Below the pieces are notes generated by a model, which had not been told where the DNA came from, made no database searches, and saw only the letters and a list, made by a program, of their open reading frames with translations. Position numbers and translations under genes: made by a program. This document shows positions 48,221 to 60,673 of a DNA stretch of 64,000 nt, piece by piece. Position 1 is the stretch's first letter; each line of letters begins with the position of its first letter. The stretch comes from Chamaecyparis obtusa (Eukaryota > Streptophyta > Pinopsida > Cupressales > Cupressaceae): assembly GCA_027943335.1 (NCBI GenBank), contig BSBK01004083.1:303501-367500 (forward strand), written 5' to 3'.

Positions 48221-48850
48221 TCTTTCTTTGGTCAGGTGAATTTCTTGAGAAGATTTGTTACAAACTTTGCTGAGGTTACCAGGCCAATATCCAAGATGTT
48301 GAAGAAAGGATCTGAGATTAAATGGGAGGGTGAGCCTGATGAAGCTTTCAATAATATCAAGTAGGATATCAAAGATGCACCTGTTCTTAAGGCACCTGAT
48401 TACAATATCCCAATGCATATCTTTTCTTTTGCATCTTTTCACACTATTGTTGCAGTTTTATTGCAGAAAAATAATGAAGGTTATGAGCAGCCTATTGCAT
48501 TTTTTAGTAAATCTTTGCAAGTTGTTGAATTGAAGTATGATATCAATGAAAAACAAGCTTATGCACTTGTGAAGGCTATCAAGGCTTTTAGGTGTTATCT
48601 GATGGGAGCAATTATGATTGCTTTTGTACCTAGTGCTGCAGTAAAGAATATATTTTCACAGCGGGAGGTGTCTGGAAGGAGATGTAGATGGATAAATAGA
48701 ATTAAAAAATTCAATATTAATGTCCAAATTACCAAGTTGGTCAGAGGACAAGGATTGGAAAAACTGATGGCTCAATCCAATCTTGATGCAAATCAGATAA
48801 ACCAGACTAAGATTGATTATACTTGTGATATGGATGACTGTATCTAGTAT
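48221..48850 (+). pseudogene. B2 original RNase H (degenerate active site)
   Basis: The frame carries the connection (FLRRFVTNFAEVTRPISKML) and the RH fold with QPIAFFSKSLQVVE and KYDINEKQAYALVKA. The first catalytic Asp position reads IFSFASFHTIV. It is thus likely inactive as in Tat elements. The intact active-site residues are those of the aRH upstream of RT. Confidence 0.83.
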
Positions 48851-48895
48851 CAAGATGTTATATTTTACTTAAGGAACATGAAATGACCAGTAGGG

Positions 48896-50100
48896 ATGGA
48901 TGATAATAAGAAAAGGACTTTGAAGTTACAAGCCATCAAGTATGTGATTGTAAAATGCAAGTTATACAAAAAAAAATTAGATTGCATACTTTTGAAATGT
49001 GTTGATGAAAATCAGGCTGACAAGTTGTTGAAAGAAATGCATGAGGGAGTTTGTGGGGGACATTATATGGGTAAAACTACTGCTCAAAAATCTTGAGAGC
49101 AAGATTCTAATGGCCCACAATCTTCAAGGATGTAGAATAGTTGGTAAGGAGGTGTGATGCTTGTCAGAGATTCTCTGGTAAGCTTAAATTTTTAGGTAAT
49201 GTACCTTTGAGGCCAGTTGAAGTATAGGCTCCTTTCCAACAATGGGGAATTGATTTCATAGGGGAAATACCAAACAAATCTAGTGGAGGACATTCTTGGA
49301 TATTAGTTGCCACTAATTATTTTACAAAGTGGGTTGAAGCTATCCCCACAAGAAATTCAACTAGTAAGGTGGTGACTGATTTCTTGCTAAATAATATTGT
49401 CACAAGGTTTGGTTGTCCTAAGAGGATTGTCAGTGATAATGCAATGTGTTTCAAGTCTGCTGACTATAAATAATTTTGTCAAGGTCTAGGAATTCAAATG
49501 TCATACTCCTCACCTTATCATCCACAAGGGAATGGACAGGAAGAATCATCTAATAAGAGTTTAATAAAAATCCTCAAGAGGATCCTTGATAAGAATAAAA
49601 GAGCGTGGAGTTCAAAGTTGCCATTAGCTATATGGGCTGACAGGGTAACTGTGAAGAAGGCAATTGGTTGTGCACCATTTGACTTAGTGTATGGGATACA
49701 TGCAAGGATGCCTCAAAACAACTTATTGGAAATGTATAGGTTTATTTAGTTGTATGATGATGATATAGATAATGAAATGCAGTTGATAATTGAAGACCTC
49801 ATCAGACTGGATGAAACTAGGAGAGAATCAGTTGCAAAAAATGCCAAGTTGCAATTGTAGGTCAAGAATTTGTATGACAAAAGGACTGTTGACAGGAAGT
49901 TTGAGCCTGGTGACCTAGTACTAATTTGGAATGCTAGATTGTAGGATAAGGGGAAACATGGAAAATTTGATCCAATCTGGCTAGGGCCATATCTAATTCA
50001 TGAAAAATGGGGCCAGGATTCTTATATTGTAAAGGAACTAAATGGTGATGTTCAGGAATTGCCAGTTCATGGACAATTCTTGAAGAAATACTTCAATTGA
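48896..50100 (+). pseudogene. B2 integrase
   Basis: HHCC region with EMHEGVCGGHYMGK and RRCDACQRFSGK; core with QWGIDFIGEI (Asp), IVSDNAMCF (Asp) and NGQEESSNK (Glu); C-terminal FEPGDLVLIWNARL and WLGPYLI, ending in TGA at 50,098-50,100. The catalytic triad is retained, but stops (for example TAG at 49,225, 49,858 and 49,942) and a frameshift near 49,090 break it. Confidence 0.9.
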
Positions 50101-50316
50101 AGGTATTTTATTTCCATGAATAGTAGTTAGGTCTATAAATGTTGTACATTCTATATAGTGGTGTGCCTATTCCCTATTTCTTTTGTCTTAGCTTGTAGGG
50201 TTTTGTCCTTTGCTCTTTGTTGTTCAAGGTTTTTGTCCAGTTGGTGGTCTACTTCACCCAGTAATTTTGCATTCTTGCATAGGCATAGGTTGTCCATCAT
50301 CCCCAGACAGAGCCAT

Positions 50317-53025
50317 TGTTAGCACCTGAAATAATTTCCATGGCTTCTGGTCAATTTCCCTTTGGTCTCTACATGTTTTTCCTTGGTCTCTGGCTCAAAC
50401 CCTAGTTCAAAATTTCATATTTCTAGCTGTTGAGTGAAAAAACCCTAGTTTGCCCCGGCCTTGTTCTAATTCTTCATTACCTTTTTGTGCCACTTAAGTT
50501 TCCTTTTGGCATGTACACATTTCTTTCCTCTGTCAGTCACTTGATCTCCTAGTCATTTCAGTGTATTCCCTTTTTCTCTGGTGACTTGGTGCAGTGGTTA
50601 TCTTTCTTGGCAGTCGCGTGTTCTCCAAATTCTTGGGCGGTTATCTTTCTCATTCAGCAATTGCCTGACTGCAGTGTTCTCCTATTCGCTTAATACCTGG
50701 TGGTTACATCTTATTGTCTAGCGACTTAGCGAATAAAGAAATGTCAGGTTATGTTTCCTGGTAGTCATGTATTCTCAGGACTTAACCCCAGTAAAGACAA
50801 TGATTTAGCAAATTGGAGAATGCTCTTGTTCACGTGATCTCAGGACATAACTCAGGGCCAAGGAAATATTAAGTGATTTAGTGAAAACCTTTTGTTCCCA
50901 TGTTCTCTGAGTCAGACCGTAGTTAAGACAAGTATCTCATGACTAGGAGAATTCCTTAGTTGCATATTCGTTGAATGCTCAAAGGGTTAAGTGCTTTATA
51001 AAGGGTGGGTTTGCATGTCTGAGGTTGCTGAGGTGTTCTTTCCCTATTGGATGAGGCATTGATGATATGGCAGTCATTAGTGGGACCTATTGTCAGAGAT
51101 TTTGATCAACGGTCAGTGTATGTTCACATGGAATATTCTTTCCCCATGCGATCATACACCCGTCGTCCGATTAGATGTCGGTGTTTCTTAGTGGGTCCTG
51201 TGCCAGATGTCAGAGAGGATGTTGAAATGGCAGTTTCTTATTGGTCATAGGTTTGATGACTGGGATGGTGTCAGTGGGGCCTATTTCCTGGATGGATAAA
51301 GTACTATAGAATCTCATGTCTATCATTACACAGCTAGGGTAAGATGCGCCCCTTTTAAGTTCATGCTTTAGCGGCGGCTGTTGATTTTTCCTGGTGTCAG
51401 AAGTCTAAGGTTTTAGTATTTTTGACAATAATTTGGTAGCTCTGATAAATTCCCCTTTTGTTCGCTTATTCTCATAATAAATGGTGATGCTCCAAATGTT
51501 TTAGCGAATGGGTGAATGTCTGTGGTCGCTGAATCTCCAAATTGTTTAGCGATGCCGTAAGTTCTTTCGCGAATGGGAGGTAGCCTTCAGTCGCTGATTC
51601 TCTGAATAGTGACTTGGGTTAAGTGTTTTGCTTGTTCGCTGGTTTGCTGAGTAAAGCTTGAGTTAAGGAAAATGTTTCATGAATGAGGAATGTCATTGTT
51701 GCATGTTCACCAAATGTAACCAAGATTCATGCAGAGTTAAGTCACAAGGCCCGAGTAAAAAGAGAAGATCTAACGGTCATATTTTAAAGTTGATCTCAGT
51801 TCAAATGTTGATCATTGATTTGTTGCTGGTGCCATGAAACTAGCCATTTCTTTCAAATTCAAATTTTTAGAGGGTTTCCAGTGACAGAAAGGACTGATTT
51901 TTAATGTTTTAGCGGCTGGGTTTGGTGAAATTGGTTTCGCCAACTGTTGTAGTGTGGTCCAGGGTGTTCCATGATTGTTTGTAGGGGTTTTTTGTATCAT
52001 GAAGCAGTGCTCGAGGCATGTTGCAGGTGGGTAATCAGATTGATTTGCATGGTATATACATGATCTTTGATACTTTCTCAGAGATTTCTCATAATTGAAG
52101 ATCACTCTTGGATCTGCTTTCTCCAGGCTGCTTGGTTTTTCCCCAAAAATGTATTAAAGTTTGAGTAAATTTTGATTGGTTTGGTGGGTGAAACCCTAAC
52201 CCTTGCCTCAGTCATCCGTAGCTTGATGCATCCTGAACTTTTTGGGATTCCAAGGTGACTAATGGTATATATTGTAATTTTTTTTACCTTTCAAAGGTTG
52301 TTGTTGATGTTATATTGATAGTTAATGTAAAAGACTGAACAAGGAGAGCTTGGATTTTGTGTTTTGTTTCCTAACATATTGTTATTCTGATAATGTATTG
52401 ATCCTGAAGATTTTAATGAGAATGCACTTCAATTCCAATCTCAGATTCTTGTTTGTCTTCTTATTTTGATCTTGGGCTCATATATGTTAATGTCACAAAG
52501 TGAGTTAACATATGGTAAACAAAGAGTATTGTAGAGTTTTCTTTGAGTTCCTAAAAAAGTTAGGATTAAAGTCTTTAAGGTGATTTCAGTGAGTTCATGG
52601 TTGGGTAAGAATTTGATGATTAGGTTTGGGAGTGAGAGGGATAATAGGCAAAGCACTTATCCTGAGTTTAAGAGTATTTGATTTAGGATTTTCAGTTGAT
52701 TTATGTTATTTGGTAACTCTATGCCCTAGATTAAGGCACTAATCCTTTCTCTGGAAGTAGTTCATCATCATCCACCATACATATAAATGATAAAATCTTT
52801 AAAACAATTTGTGAAGAGTATAAATGTATAATGTTTAGTGATTCCTTTCAAGAAGCGAATCAAGGGTACACCCGCCTGAGCATCTAAGCTCAAAGTGTAG
52901 GAGGATCTCTTTGATCCTTGTTAATTGGCCCTTTTCCTTGTAGACTTTGGAGTGGTGATAGAGTCAGTGACATTATTTTGTCAATCATAGTGTAAACCTG
53001 CAAGTAGAAAGAGAAGGAACCAACA
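50317..53025 (+). repeat. B2 3' LTR
   Basis: This is the partner of 33,089-35,795, ending ACCAACA, followed by CTTTC. The 216 bp before it (50,101-50,316) have no clear purine tract. Confidence 0.92.
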
Positions 53026-53030
53026 CTTTC

Positions 53031-53601
53031 TAAGCAAGGAAGTAAAAGGGATGGTTCGGTCTGCCAAGTTAGAAACAAAGTGACGGATAGCTTGTATTTT
53101 TCCCTGCAAACTTTGTAATTGAGAAATATTTTTAGGAGAAGGCATATTAACAATAGCGTTGATCTTTTCAATATCTACCTCGATGCCTCACTTAGAGATT
53201 ATAAATCCTAATAATTTACCAAAATCAACTCCAAAGACACACTTCTTAGGATTCAATCTCATATTATAACTTTGAATTTTTTCAAATATCTATCGTAAAA
53301 TAGTAACATGATCTTCTCTTTGTATGGATTTTTCCAAGATGTCATCCACATAATCTTCAAGAATCTTATGGATGTAATCATGAAAAATCAAAGCCATAGC
53401 CCGTTTATAGGTTGGTCCTGCATTTTTTAATCCAAAGGGCATCATGACCCAACAAAAGGTTCCCCAAGGGTTATACATGCAGTTTTAAATTGATCTTCAG
53501 GAGGGATAAAAATTTGATTATATCCTGAAAAGCCATCCATGAAGGATAACAGAGCATGGCCCGTTGTGGAATCCACAATCATATCAATATTAGGTAGCGG
53601 G
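53031..53601 (-). pseudogene. B1 reverse transcriptase, main part
   Basis: Minus strand, after the solo LTR: LPNIDM, LLSFMDGFSGYNQI (first catalytic Asp), then after a frameshift MMPFGLKNAGPTYKRAM and LEDYVDDILEKS (catalytic pair), to the connection near 53,031. The domain resumes as RNase H at 33,088, beyond B2. The catalytic residues are intact. Confidence 0.9.
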
Positions 53602-54965
53602 TGTATGCACCCTAAAATGGTCGCCTAGACTTTGGGCCCCATTTATTCAATTTGTCAAATATCAATTTCCTGAATCAATGCTTTGCAATTTTCAAATCAA
53701 TTCCTTGATCAAATCGCAATTAAATCAATAATTCAAATATTTCTAAGGTTTGATCATTTCATCAATAATTTTATTTAATTAAAAGAAATATTCTCTTTTA
53801 AATAAATAAAATAGGCTTATTTAATTAAAAGAAATATCTTAAATAAAATAATCTTATTTAATTAAAACCCCTTTTAATTGAATGATTTTATCTTATTTAA
53901 TTAAATATTCCTCTTTTTATTAAATAAACTTATCTTATTTATTTAAAAGATAATTCCTATTTTAAATAAATAAAATCCCCACTTAAAGAAAAATTTGTGA
54001 TGGAAAAGGAAATAAATCAAATAAAAACAAAACAAAAATCTTTTTCTTGATTCTTTCAATAATTTTATTTAATTGAAAGAAATATTCCCTCTTAAATAAA
54101 TAAAATAACTTTATTTAATTGAAAGAAATATCTTTTAAAATGAAATAAATTTATTTAATTAAAATCTTTTTTTAATTAAATGATTTTATCTTATTTAGAA
54201 TGATATCTCTCTTTTAATTAAATAATGTTATCTTATTTAATTAATAGAGAATCATTCTTTTAAATAAATAAAAAAATCCTCTTAAAGCTCTTTGTGATGA
54301 AAAAAGGGAAACAAATAATTAAAAATAAATAAAATCCCTTTTCTCTCCACACTTTCTAAAAAATGAGCTTTATTTCCTCTTTTTGGATTTATCCCACATT
54401 GCTCTTGAGGATGCATTCTCTTCCACATTTTCCTATATAAGGAGCCCTCTCCTTCTCATTTTGGAAGATCCGAGAATTTTCATGTTATTGTTATACTGCA
54501 GGTTTGGAGAGCAATCTTGGAAGAAGCTTGTTGAGCACATTTGGAGCTTGGATATTTGAGACTTCTTTCTTCTTGTCTTCTTCTCTCATGCCTTATGGCA
54601 ATCCATAGTTTAGATTAATATTGCATTCACATAATAGTTTAAATTCATGTTTCCTTTCATAGATTAACATTGTATAAGCATTCATTTCAATAGAATAGTT
54701 TATTTCTTGCATTGTTATCATCTAGACTAGTTTCATTTGCATGCAAATAACTTGATGATCATGGAGATTAGCATGCTTGCTATTCATCTTTGAATCTCTC
54801 ATTTCTTGGTGTACTTGCATGGGCATAACTAGGTCAATCTGAGGGCCTCATATACAAACCCCTGCACTCCACGAATAGAGAGTTGTGAATCGTTGTTTGA
54901 GACCTCATTCTTGAGTGTTCTTGAATGTAATGATTCACAGAAGTGTGACTACTTTCTAGCACACA
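53602..54965 (+). mobile_element. Solo LTR inserted in the B1 RT
   Basis: The segment starts TGTATGCACCC and ends CTAGCACACA, and the B1 RT reads through if it is removed. The flanking 5-mers are GCGGG (53,597-53,601) and ACGGG (54,966-54,970), a target duplication with one transition. A TATA box CCTATATAAGGAG near 54,431-54,443 suggests plus orientation. There is no internal coding region, so it is best read as a solo LTR left by LTR-LTR recombination. Its family is not otherwise present here. Confidence 0.8.
53757..54290. repeat. Internal duplication in the solo LTR, very AT-rich
   Basis: The part 53,757-53,995 is repeated in diverged form at about 54,053-54,290, each with many TTATTTAATT(A/G)AAAG words and a terminal block near CTTGTGATG/TTTGTGATG. 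It accounts for most of the AT-richness of this LTR. Confidence 0.7.
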
Positions 54966-56130
54966 ACGGGAAATCATCTTTCAAGGATGCCTTATTTAAA
55001 TTGCAAAAATCAAAGCACATCCTTATCTTATTTTCTCCTTTTGACACAGGCACAATGTTTGAAATCCAATCGAAATAATCAATAGAACGGATAAATCCGG
55101 AATCCAATATTTTTTCAATTTCACCTTTGACTAACAAAGCAATTCGTGGATTCATCTTTTGAATTTTCTATTTTACAGGTTTCATATTAGGCTTTAAAAT
55201 AATGTTATGAGTAACAATCTTAGAATCGATACCTGGCATATCGAAATATGTCCAAGCAAAGATATCCTTGAATTCAAGAAAAAGGGAAGCCAACTGATCA
55301 CGTTCGTCATGAGTCAAACATTTCCCAAGTTTTATCACCCTTTCAGAATTAGTTTCATCCATTTGAATATCAATAGTCTCAGTGATTAATAAATCACTTC
55401 TTATCAAAGAATCCATCGGTAAAGGAGCAATATCTTGTTCTTCATGTTCTCCAAAATAAGCATTAGTTTTTAAGCAATAAGGCTTTCCTCACTTATGATG
55501 AAACTTAGGTAAGTCCTCATAAATCCCTAAATATTCCATTAAAGCCTCTTCTTTAGGGAAGATATCCAAAGAAGGTTTTTTATTAAGATCAATAAGCAAT
55601 GGATTAACCAACCTGAACTACCCACTGCAAATATGATTAACATTAAGAGGAAAAGCAGAGGGTTGTCGGTAAGGATTGAATCCTAATCCATACGTATGGT
55701 AAAAGATGTTATTATCCAAGGGTACTTGTATACCTTGTTCATATTTACCACATCCTTTCCCATTGAATCCTGATTTCTTAAGCAAATGATAACCAGGACC
55801 ATATCAATCAGTCATATCAGAAGGAGTCCAAGGAGTGGCATATGTCACAATATCATAACAATCAAGTTTTATAGTGTCAAGTGTTTCATTGCTTGAAGTG
55901 GTAACAAAATTAATTTTTAATTCTTCAGATAATGGAGAAGAAATAAAAACTTTTTTCTCAAATACATTATGTTGCTTCATAAAGTCTAAATCAGAGACCT
56001 TATATTCACCAATAAATGTGGGATTAAAATCCAATGTTCCCCAATCATCTTCAGTCAAGGAAGAGGAATAAGGTGGATCTTCTTGTTGTTGAATTTTAGA
56101 TTGTTTTATCTCAGATTGTTGTATTGGCGA
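54966..56130 (-). pseudogene. B1 pol: protease-RT linker and RT N-terminus
   Basis: Minus strand: IEKILDSGFIRSIDYFDWIS and KIRMCFDFCNLNKAS (the RT entry, 54,970-55,155), preceded by LFLEFKDIFAWTYFDMPGID (about 55,240) and a long weakly conserved linker (55,420-56,130). The RT is cut at LKDDFP by the solo LTR. A few stops separate the pieces. Confidence 0.85.
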
Positions 56131-57264
56131 TTATTTTTCAATCTCTTTACTAGGTTGAATAGGTTCAGAGATTTTAGCATATTCTGCGTTTAAGCAAGGA
56201 TTCAAAGCATCATCCACATGTAATGTATACATTAGATTGTTATAGATGAATCGAACCTTGCGATGGAAAGTAGAAGGAACTGCATGCATAGTATGTAACC
56301 ACGGTCTTCCTAAAAGAAGGTTATAGTTAAGTGGTCTAGGCATAACATGAATAGGAGTATGTAGGATAACTAGACCCACCTTAACAGGTAAGGTAATAAT
56401 ACTCAAAGTTTTTTTTGCAATATTATCAAATCCACGTATAGGAACATTATCAGGTTGAATGGTAGATAAATCAGCCTTAATTGCTTTAAGCATGTCCATG
56501 CTACAAACATTAAGTCCAAATCCATTATCAATTAAGGTTCTTCGAATGATGCTCTTATTAATAGAGACAGCCACCATAAGAGCATCATATTGATTATGCA
56601 CCTCTAATGAAGGTAAATCATCATCAGAAAACACAATAGGAGGTACAGAAGGCATAGCATGCATACAATCCAAAATTGAATGAATGTTTTCTTGGTTAGG
56701 AGGCGTAGCAGGAAGAGTAGATAAAGCCTTTTGCAAAGCCTCATAATATGTCGGGGAGGTTTGAAGTAATTCCCATAGAGATATTTTGGCAGGAGTAGCA
56801 TGTAATTGATCAACTAAGTTGTACTCCTTAAAGGTAGAAGGATACCTAGGCACTTGGGGAAGCATAGCTTGAGAAGGAGGTAAAGAAACTAGAACAGTAG
56901 GCTGAGGATTATTCCATGTACGATAAGCATGTGAAACAGAATCAGTGTTATCAAAGAAATCCAAGGGATCTCTAGGTTTACCCTTAACTATTATAGGAGG
57001 ACATCCTTTTACCATCATCAAAGGTTTAGGAAATATCATTTTTGGTTTATCAATGTTGCAGAAAGAGGGACATGAAGGTAACCATGCACACACCCTATGG
57101 TAAAGGTCAATTGGAGAGGTCGTGGAGGAGAGTGAAATAGGAATAGGATCCATGGAGACCATATTCGAACCATTTTCATCCTCACTACCATGTTCCTCAT
57201 TAGCGATTCTATCCTCTTGTATAATAAAAGCATCATCAAAGTACTCAAAATAAGAATCATACAT
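56131..57264 (-). pseudogene. B1 protease-containing ORF (gag not found)
   Basis: A 377-codon open frame starts MYDSYFEYFDDAF, about 170 bp from the 5' LTR. Its second half is a retropepsin: RRTLIDNGFGLNV (active-site loop DNGFG), VPIRGFDN and NLLLGRPWLHTM. The first 200 residues are Pro-rich and match no gag domain or zinc knuckle. Either this lineage has a very divergent gag or, more likely, gag was lost, making B1 dependent on another element's Gag. The preceding 57,265-57,420 is leader. Confidence 0.82.
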
Positions 57265-57420
57265 GTTGAATACAAAGAAAGTACTAAAAGCATGAAAAAT
57301 AGTAATATTTTTGTATTTTTAAAGGAATTTTACAAAAAAAATTGTATTTTTGAAATATAAATGCAAGAAAGAAATCTACAAGATTTAAATCTAACACCAT
57401 AAAAGAAAGAGTTGTTGTAA

Positions 57421-57432
57421 ATGGGTTCACCA
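57421..57432 (-). other. B1 primer binding site
   Basis: The minus strand reads TGGTGAACCCAT three bases after the 5' LTR. It begins with TGG as expected. I could not assign the tRNA. Confidence 0.7.
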
Positions 57433-57435
57433 AAA

Positions 57436-58857
57436 TGAATAAGGTGAAAATGGAAGCATAGTAACATACATAACATTCATCACCTATTCATTTAGAAAGG
57501 ATGTTTAGCAGCATAAATAGATCTGAAAATGCTTGGAAATTAATTAGATCAAAGTACATACCTCATCATGATATTAGTCTAGAAATACCTATTTTCTGAA
57601 GTCTGTATGAAGTTTCAAAAAAATTTGTCACCTATTCTAGACTGGAAATGTCGAGGCGGAAAAAACCCAAAAATCTTTTCTCCAAATTCACACAGGTCAA
57701 CTTTGACCTTTACATTTTTATTCCGAAGTCCGATTCCGATTCTATTTGCAGATCTTGAAAGTTCAATGAAAAGGGTACTTTGATCTGGCCTCTAATTCCC
57801 AAAATAGCACCTACAGATATTTGAAAAAGGGGTTTTTGGGGTGGCTATATAGGGTTTTGCCTTAGTTAAACCCCCATTTTGGTGATTCCCACCTCCATGA
57901 ATAGCCGATTGAAATAGTATGTGTGTGTGTATATTGAAAGTGTAAAGCTAAGATCTAATCCTCTAGATTAAAACCCTAGCATGAGTATGTATGAAATAAC
58001 AATGCATAGATTTGAATGCGATAGAAAATCATACCAAGCCCCCAAGGCTAAAGTACTTCTACCATTCTCACAATCCATAATTGTTACTCCATGTTTGAAT
58101 GCTTGAAATGTTGATGATGATGGATCAAGGAAGAATGATTCTCTCTTGCTCCAAATATGAATGCTTGAAGATGCTTGAAGACTTGAAATGCTTGCTTGAA
58201 CACCTTGAGAACTTGAGAGCTTGATTGCTTGAGATGAGATGTGAAAATGAGAGAGGAAGGCCTCCTTTTATAGTGAATTAGGTCACACTCCTCTAGAAGG
58301 GCCACCTTGGAGAATTCAATCCTAATTAGGTCCTAACCTTTAGAGAATGGATCTAAATTAAATGTAATTAAAAGATTTACCATTTTGAAGCCCAAAACAG
58401 CTAACCCGGAGGTGGTAAATTAATAATCCCAAAAGCTAAATTAGTAGGAATTGAAAATTTGAAATCCTGGCAAGATGAGGTCAAGGTTGAGGTTGACCCT
58501 GACCTAGTCAAGGTCAAGGTTGACCTTGACCAGAAACCCTAACTTTTGCCAGGATGCAGTTTAAAGGCCCCGAGGATGCCCAGAAACTTAGAAATGAAGT
58601 CTGATGAGAATAGATTGTCTGTGATAGATAAAAGATCATGTGATTGACATGATGAAGACTAGGAGGACCCATTTTTGTATCCTACCTAGAAATTAGAGTC
58701 ATAGAAGAGGGGAACTAAGGAGAATCCTCAAGATCCTAGCCCTAATTTCACCCAGGACATACAAATGCATCCTAAATGCAAGTTTATCATGATAAATGCA
58801 CTGAAAGAGGGTGCTAAACCTATCCAAATGGAAGTGCTTCCATTTTAAGATGATACA
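57436..58857 (-). repeat. B1 5' LTR
   Basis: This is the partner of 26,277-27,714 with the same TATA box (near 58,263) and W-box-like cluster (58,475-58,540). It is followed by the target copy CTCCT. Confidence 0.93.
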
Positions 58858-59210
58858 CTCCTAACAGGGTAAGATCACCAGAAGTGATCAAAACTTTTAG
58901 CCCTAACAGGCAAACCTTTTCTATCTACAGTAGTGAAGAATTTGTGGGTGTCATCCCCACCATGATTTTTACCTTCTAACAAGGGTTTATGTGTTACCAA
59001 AATACTTGTGTTATGGGACTGTTATATTGTTGATTTCACATTATTTACTTTTACAAGTTGAATGGATGAATGATACATGTATTAGATACAAGTTATTTTG
59101 CAAGGTTACTACTATTTTCTATTCTAGATCTGAAAGCTTTATGAGTTAAAGTTTTTGTGGGCACTGATTCACCCCTCCCCTCTCAGTACCCTATCTCTCC
59201 TAATCCAACA
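58858..59210 (+). repeat. A2 5' LTR, right portion
   Basis: This matches 63,458-63,810 nearly base for base and ends TAATCCAACA before the primer site. It contains CTGATTCACCCCTCCCC, a SIRE-type Copia LTR signature also seen in A1. Confidence 0.92.
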
Positions 59211-59212
59211 AT

Positions 59213-59224
59213 TGGTATTAGAGC
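59213..59224 (+). other. A2 primer binding site (initiator Met type)
   Basis: TGGTATTAGAGC lies two bases after the LTR and differs from A1's site by one C to T change. Confidence 0.9.
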
Positions 59225-59273
59225 TTAGTTCTCTTTTTGGACAGTTTAACCACTAAAGGGTAAAGACCTAGTC

Positions 59274-60673
59274 ATGGAGAGGTATAAGTTAGATGAGACA
59301 ATAGAGAATCAGAATATTCAGATGCAGATGTTTGTTGCATAGTATAAGCAAGCTAAGGATGGACTGAAGAAACTGTTGGTTGAAAGGAAGAACCTAGCTA
59401 TTCTACAAAATGAAGTTGGTTACCATGAAGAAGTGATTGAGGATCTATTTGATCACATTGGATCTAGTTCTGGAAGTATTTTTGATGGATCTGAAGGTAC
59501 AATCTCTGATTTGTCTGAAAAGAACCTTCATGTAACTGAACAAGTGAAAGCACTGCAAATTGGTCAGGAATCATAGATGGTGAGAATGGTAGAAATAATG
59601 AACAATGCTAGATAGGCTGAGAAAGAAAAGAATCTAGCTATTGAAGACTGAAGATAGATAACTAAACAACTTCAAGCAAAAGAAAGTGAGATACAAAGAC
59701 TCACTAATCGCCATTTTCAAATGTCTAATCCGATGATGGTTGTGAATCAAGAAGTCAACCAAGTAAATGGAGAATTATCAAGAAGACTTGAAGATGTTGC
59801 AATACTCAGAGAAGAAAATGTGAAGTTGAGAAATGAAGTGAAAACTCAACAGTAGCACAATGAAATGATGAAATTGGTTGAGGACAATTCAAAAAAGATT
59901 GATGATTTTTTGATTAATCAAAGAAGATTTGGAAGTTAAACTAGTTTAGGCTATACCGGTGAAGGAGAATCATCACAACAAGTTGAACAAGACAACAAAA
60001 GTCAAATTCAAATTCCAAAGACGTTGTCATGTTATCACTATGGCAAACTGGGACATACTTCAAATGTGTGCATAAGAAAAGCACAAGGTAAACCTCTTGT
60101 CACTCCTAAGTTTAATGGTTATTGATATTATTGTGGAAAGTATGGTCACCAAGCTTATGAGTGTAGAGCTAAATTGAACAAGAATGCTAATAATCCTACC
60201 ATGGAGAAATTATCTTACACTTGTAATAAACATGGACACACTGCACGAGAGTGTAAGGCAAAAATGAAGTAGGTCTGGACACCTAAGCAAAAGACACAAT
60301 GCAAGCCTTATCAACCAAAGAGAAAAGGTAATTCTTATGTTTGGGATTACAACACGTGGGCTAACTGTATTGCATGTGATAGATATGGGTACATTGCAGC
60401 AAAATGTAACATGAATGGGCTGGACAATCAAGAAGTTGGACAAGCACCGGAATGGCATGTTTGCATTGTCATAAGGTCGGTCATCTAAGAAAGGATTGCA
60501 AAGACCGAGCACCAAAAGAAGGTCATGTATTTGAGAGTGTAAACACTATTGCAGATATCATGAGAATTACGAACACTATGTGGAGAAAGGCATCTAATGA
60601 GAATGCTGAGTCAAGTAATGTTGTCGGTGAAACCTCATCCACTGGATTGGGTGACATCGGTACCTCCACCTAA
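59274..60673 (+). pseudogene. A2 ORF1: gag-like protein with CCHC array
   Basis: Starting at ATG 59,274-59,276, a coiled-coil region runs to about 59,960 with TAG stops at 59,340 and 59,574 and others later. Five knuckle units follow (60,028-60,500): four have lost one ligand (CYHYGKLGHTSNVC; a stop before YYCGKYGHQAYEC; SYTCNKHGHTAREC; CIACDRYGYIAAKC) and the last is intact (CLHCHKVGHLRKDC). A frameshift lies at about 60,445. Layout equals A1 ORF1. Confidence 0.83.

Larger units (their letters stand above)
33089..53025 (+). mobile_element. Element B2: Ty3/gypsy retrotransposon with aRH before RT, carrying element C
   Basis: LTRs of about 2.7 kb (33,089-35,795; 50,317-53,025) with TG...CA ends are flanked by CTTTC. 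The plus-strand interior has a primer site, gag with coiled coil, a CCHC-like finger, protease (split by C), RNase H of the additional type, RT, original RNase H and integrase. Without C it is about 12.8 kb. The position of the extra RNase H is unusual. Many TAG stops and several frameshifts are present. Confidence 0.92.
26277..58857 (-). mobile_element. Element B1: Tat-like Ty3/gypsy retrotransposon with antisense PMD gene, carrying B2 and a solo LTR
   Basis: Direct repeats of about 1.43 kb (26,277-27,714; 57,436-58,857) have TG...CA ends and a CTCCT duplication. On the minus strand the order is primer site, protease, RT, RNase H, additional RNase H, integrase, an antisense plant mobile domain gene, purine tract and 3' LTR. 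The PR-RT-RH-aRH-INT order is that of the Tat group. No gag is found: the protease ORF begins about 170 bp from the LTR. After removing B2 and the solo LTR the element is about 11.3 kb. Confidence 0.92.
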
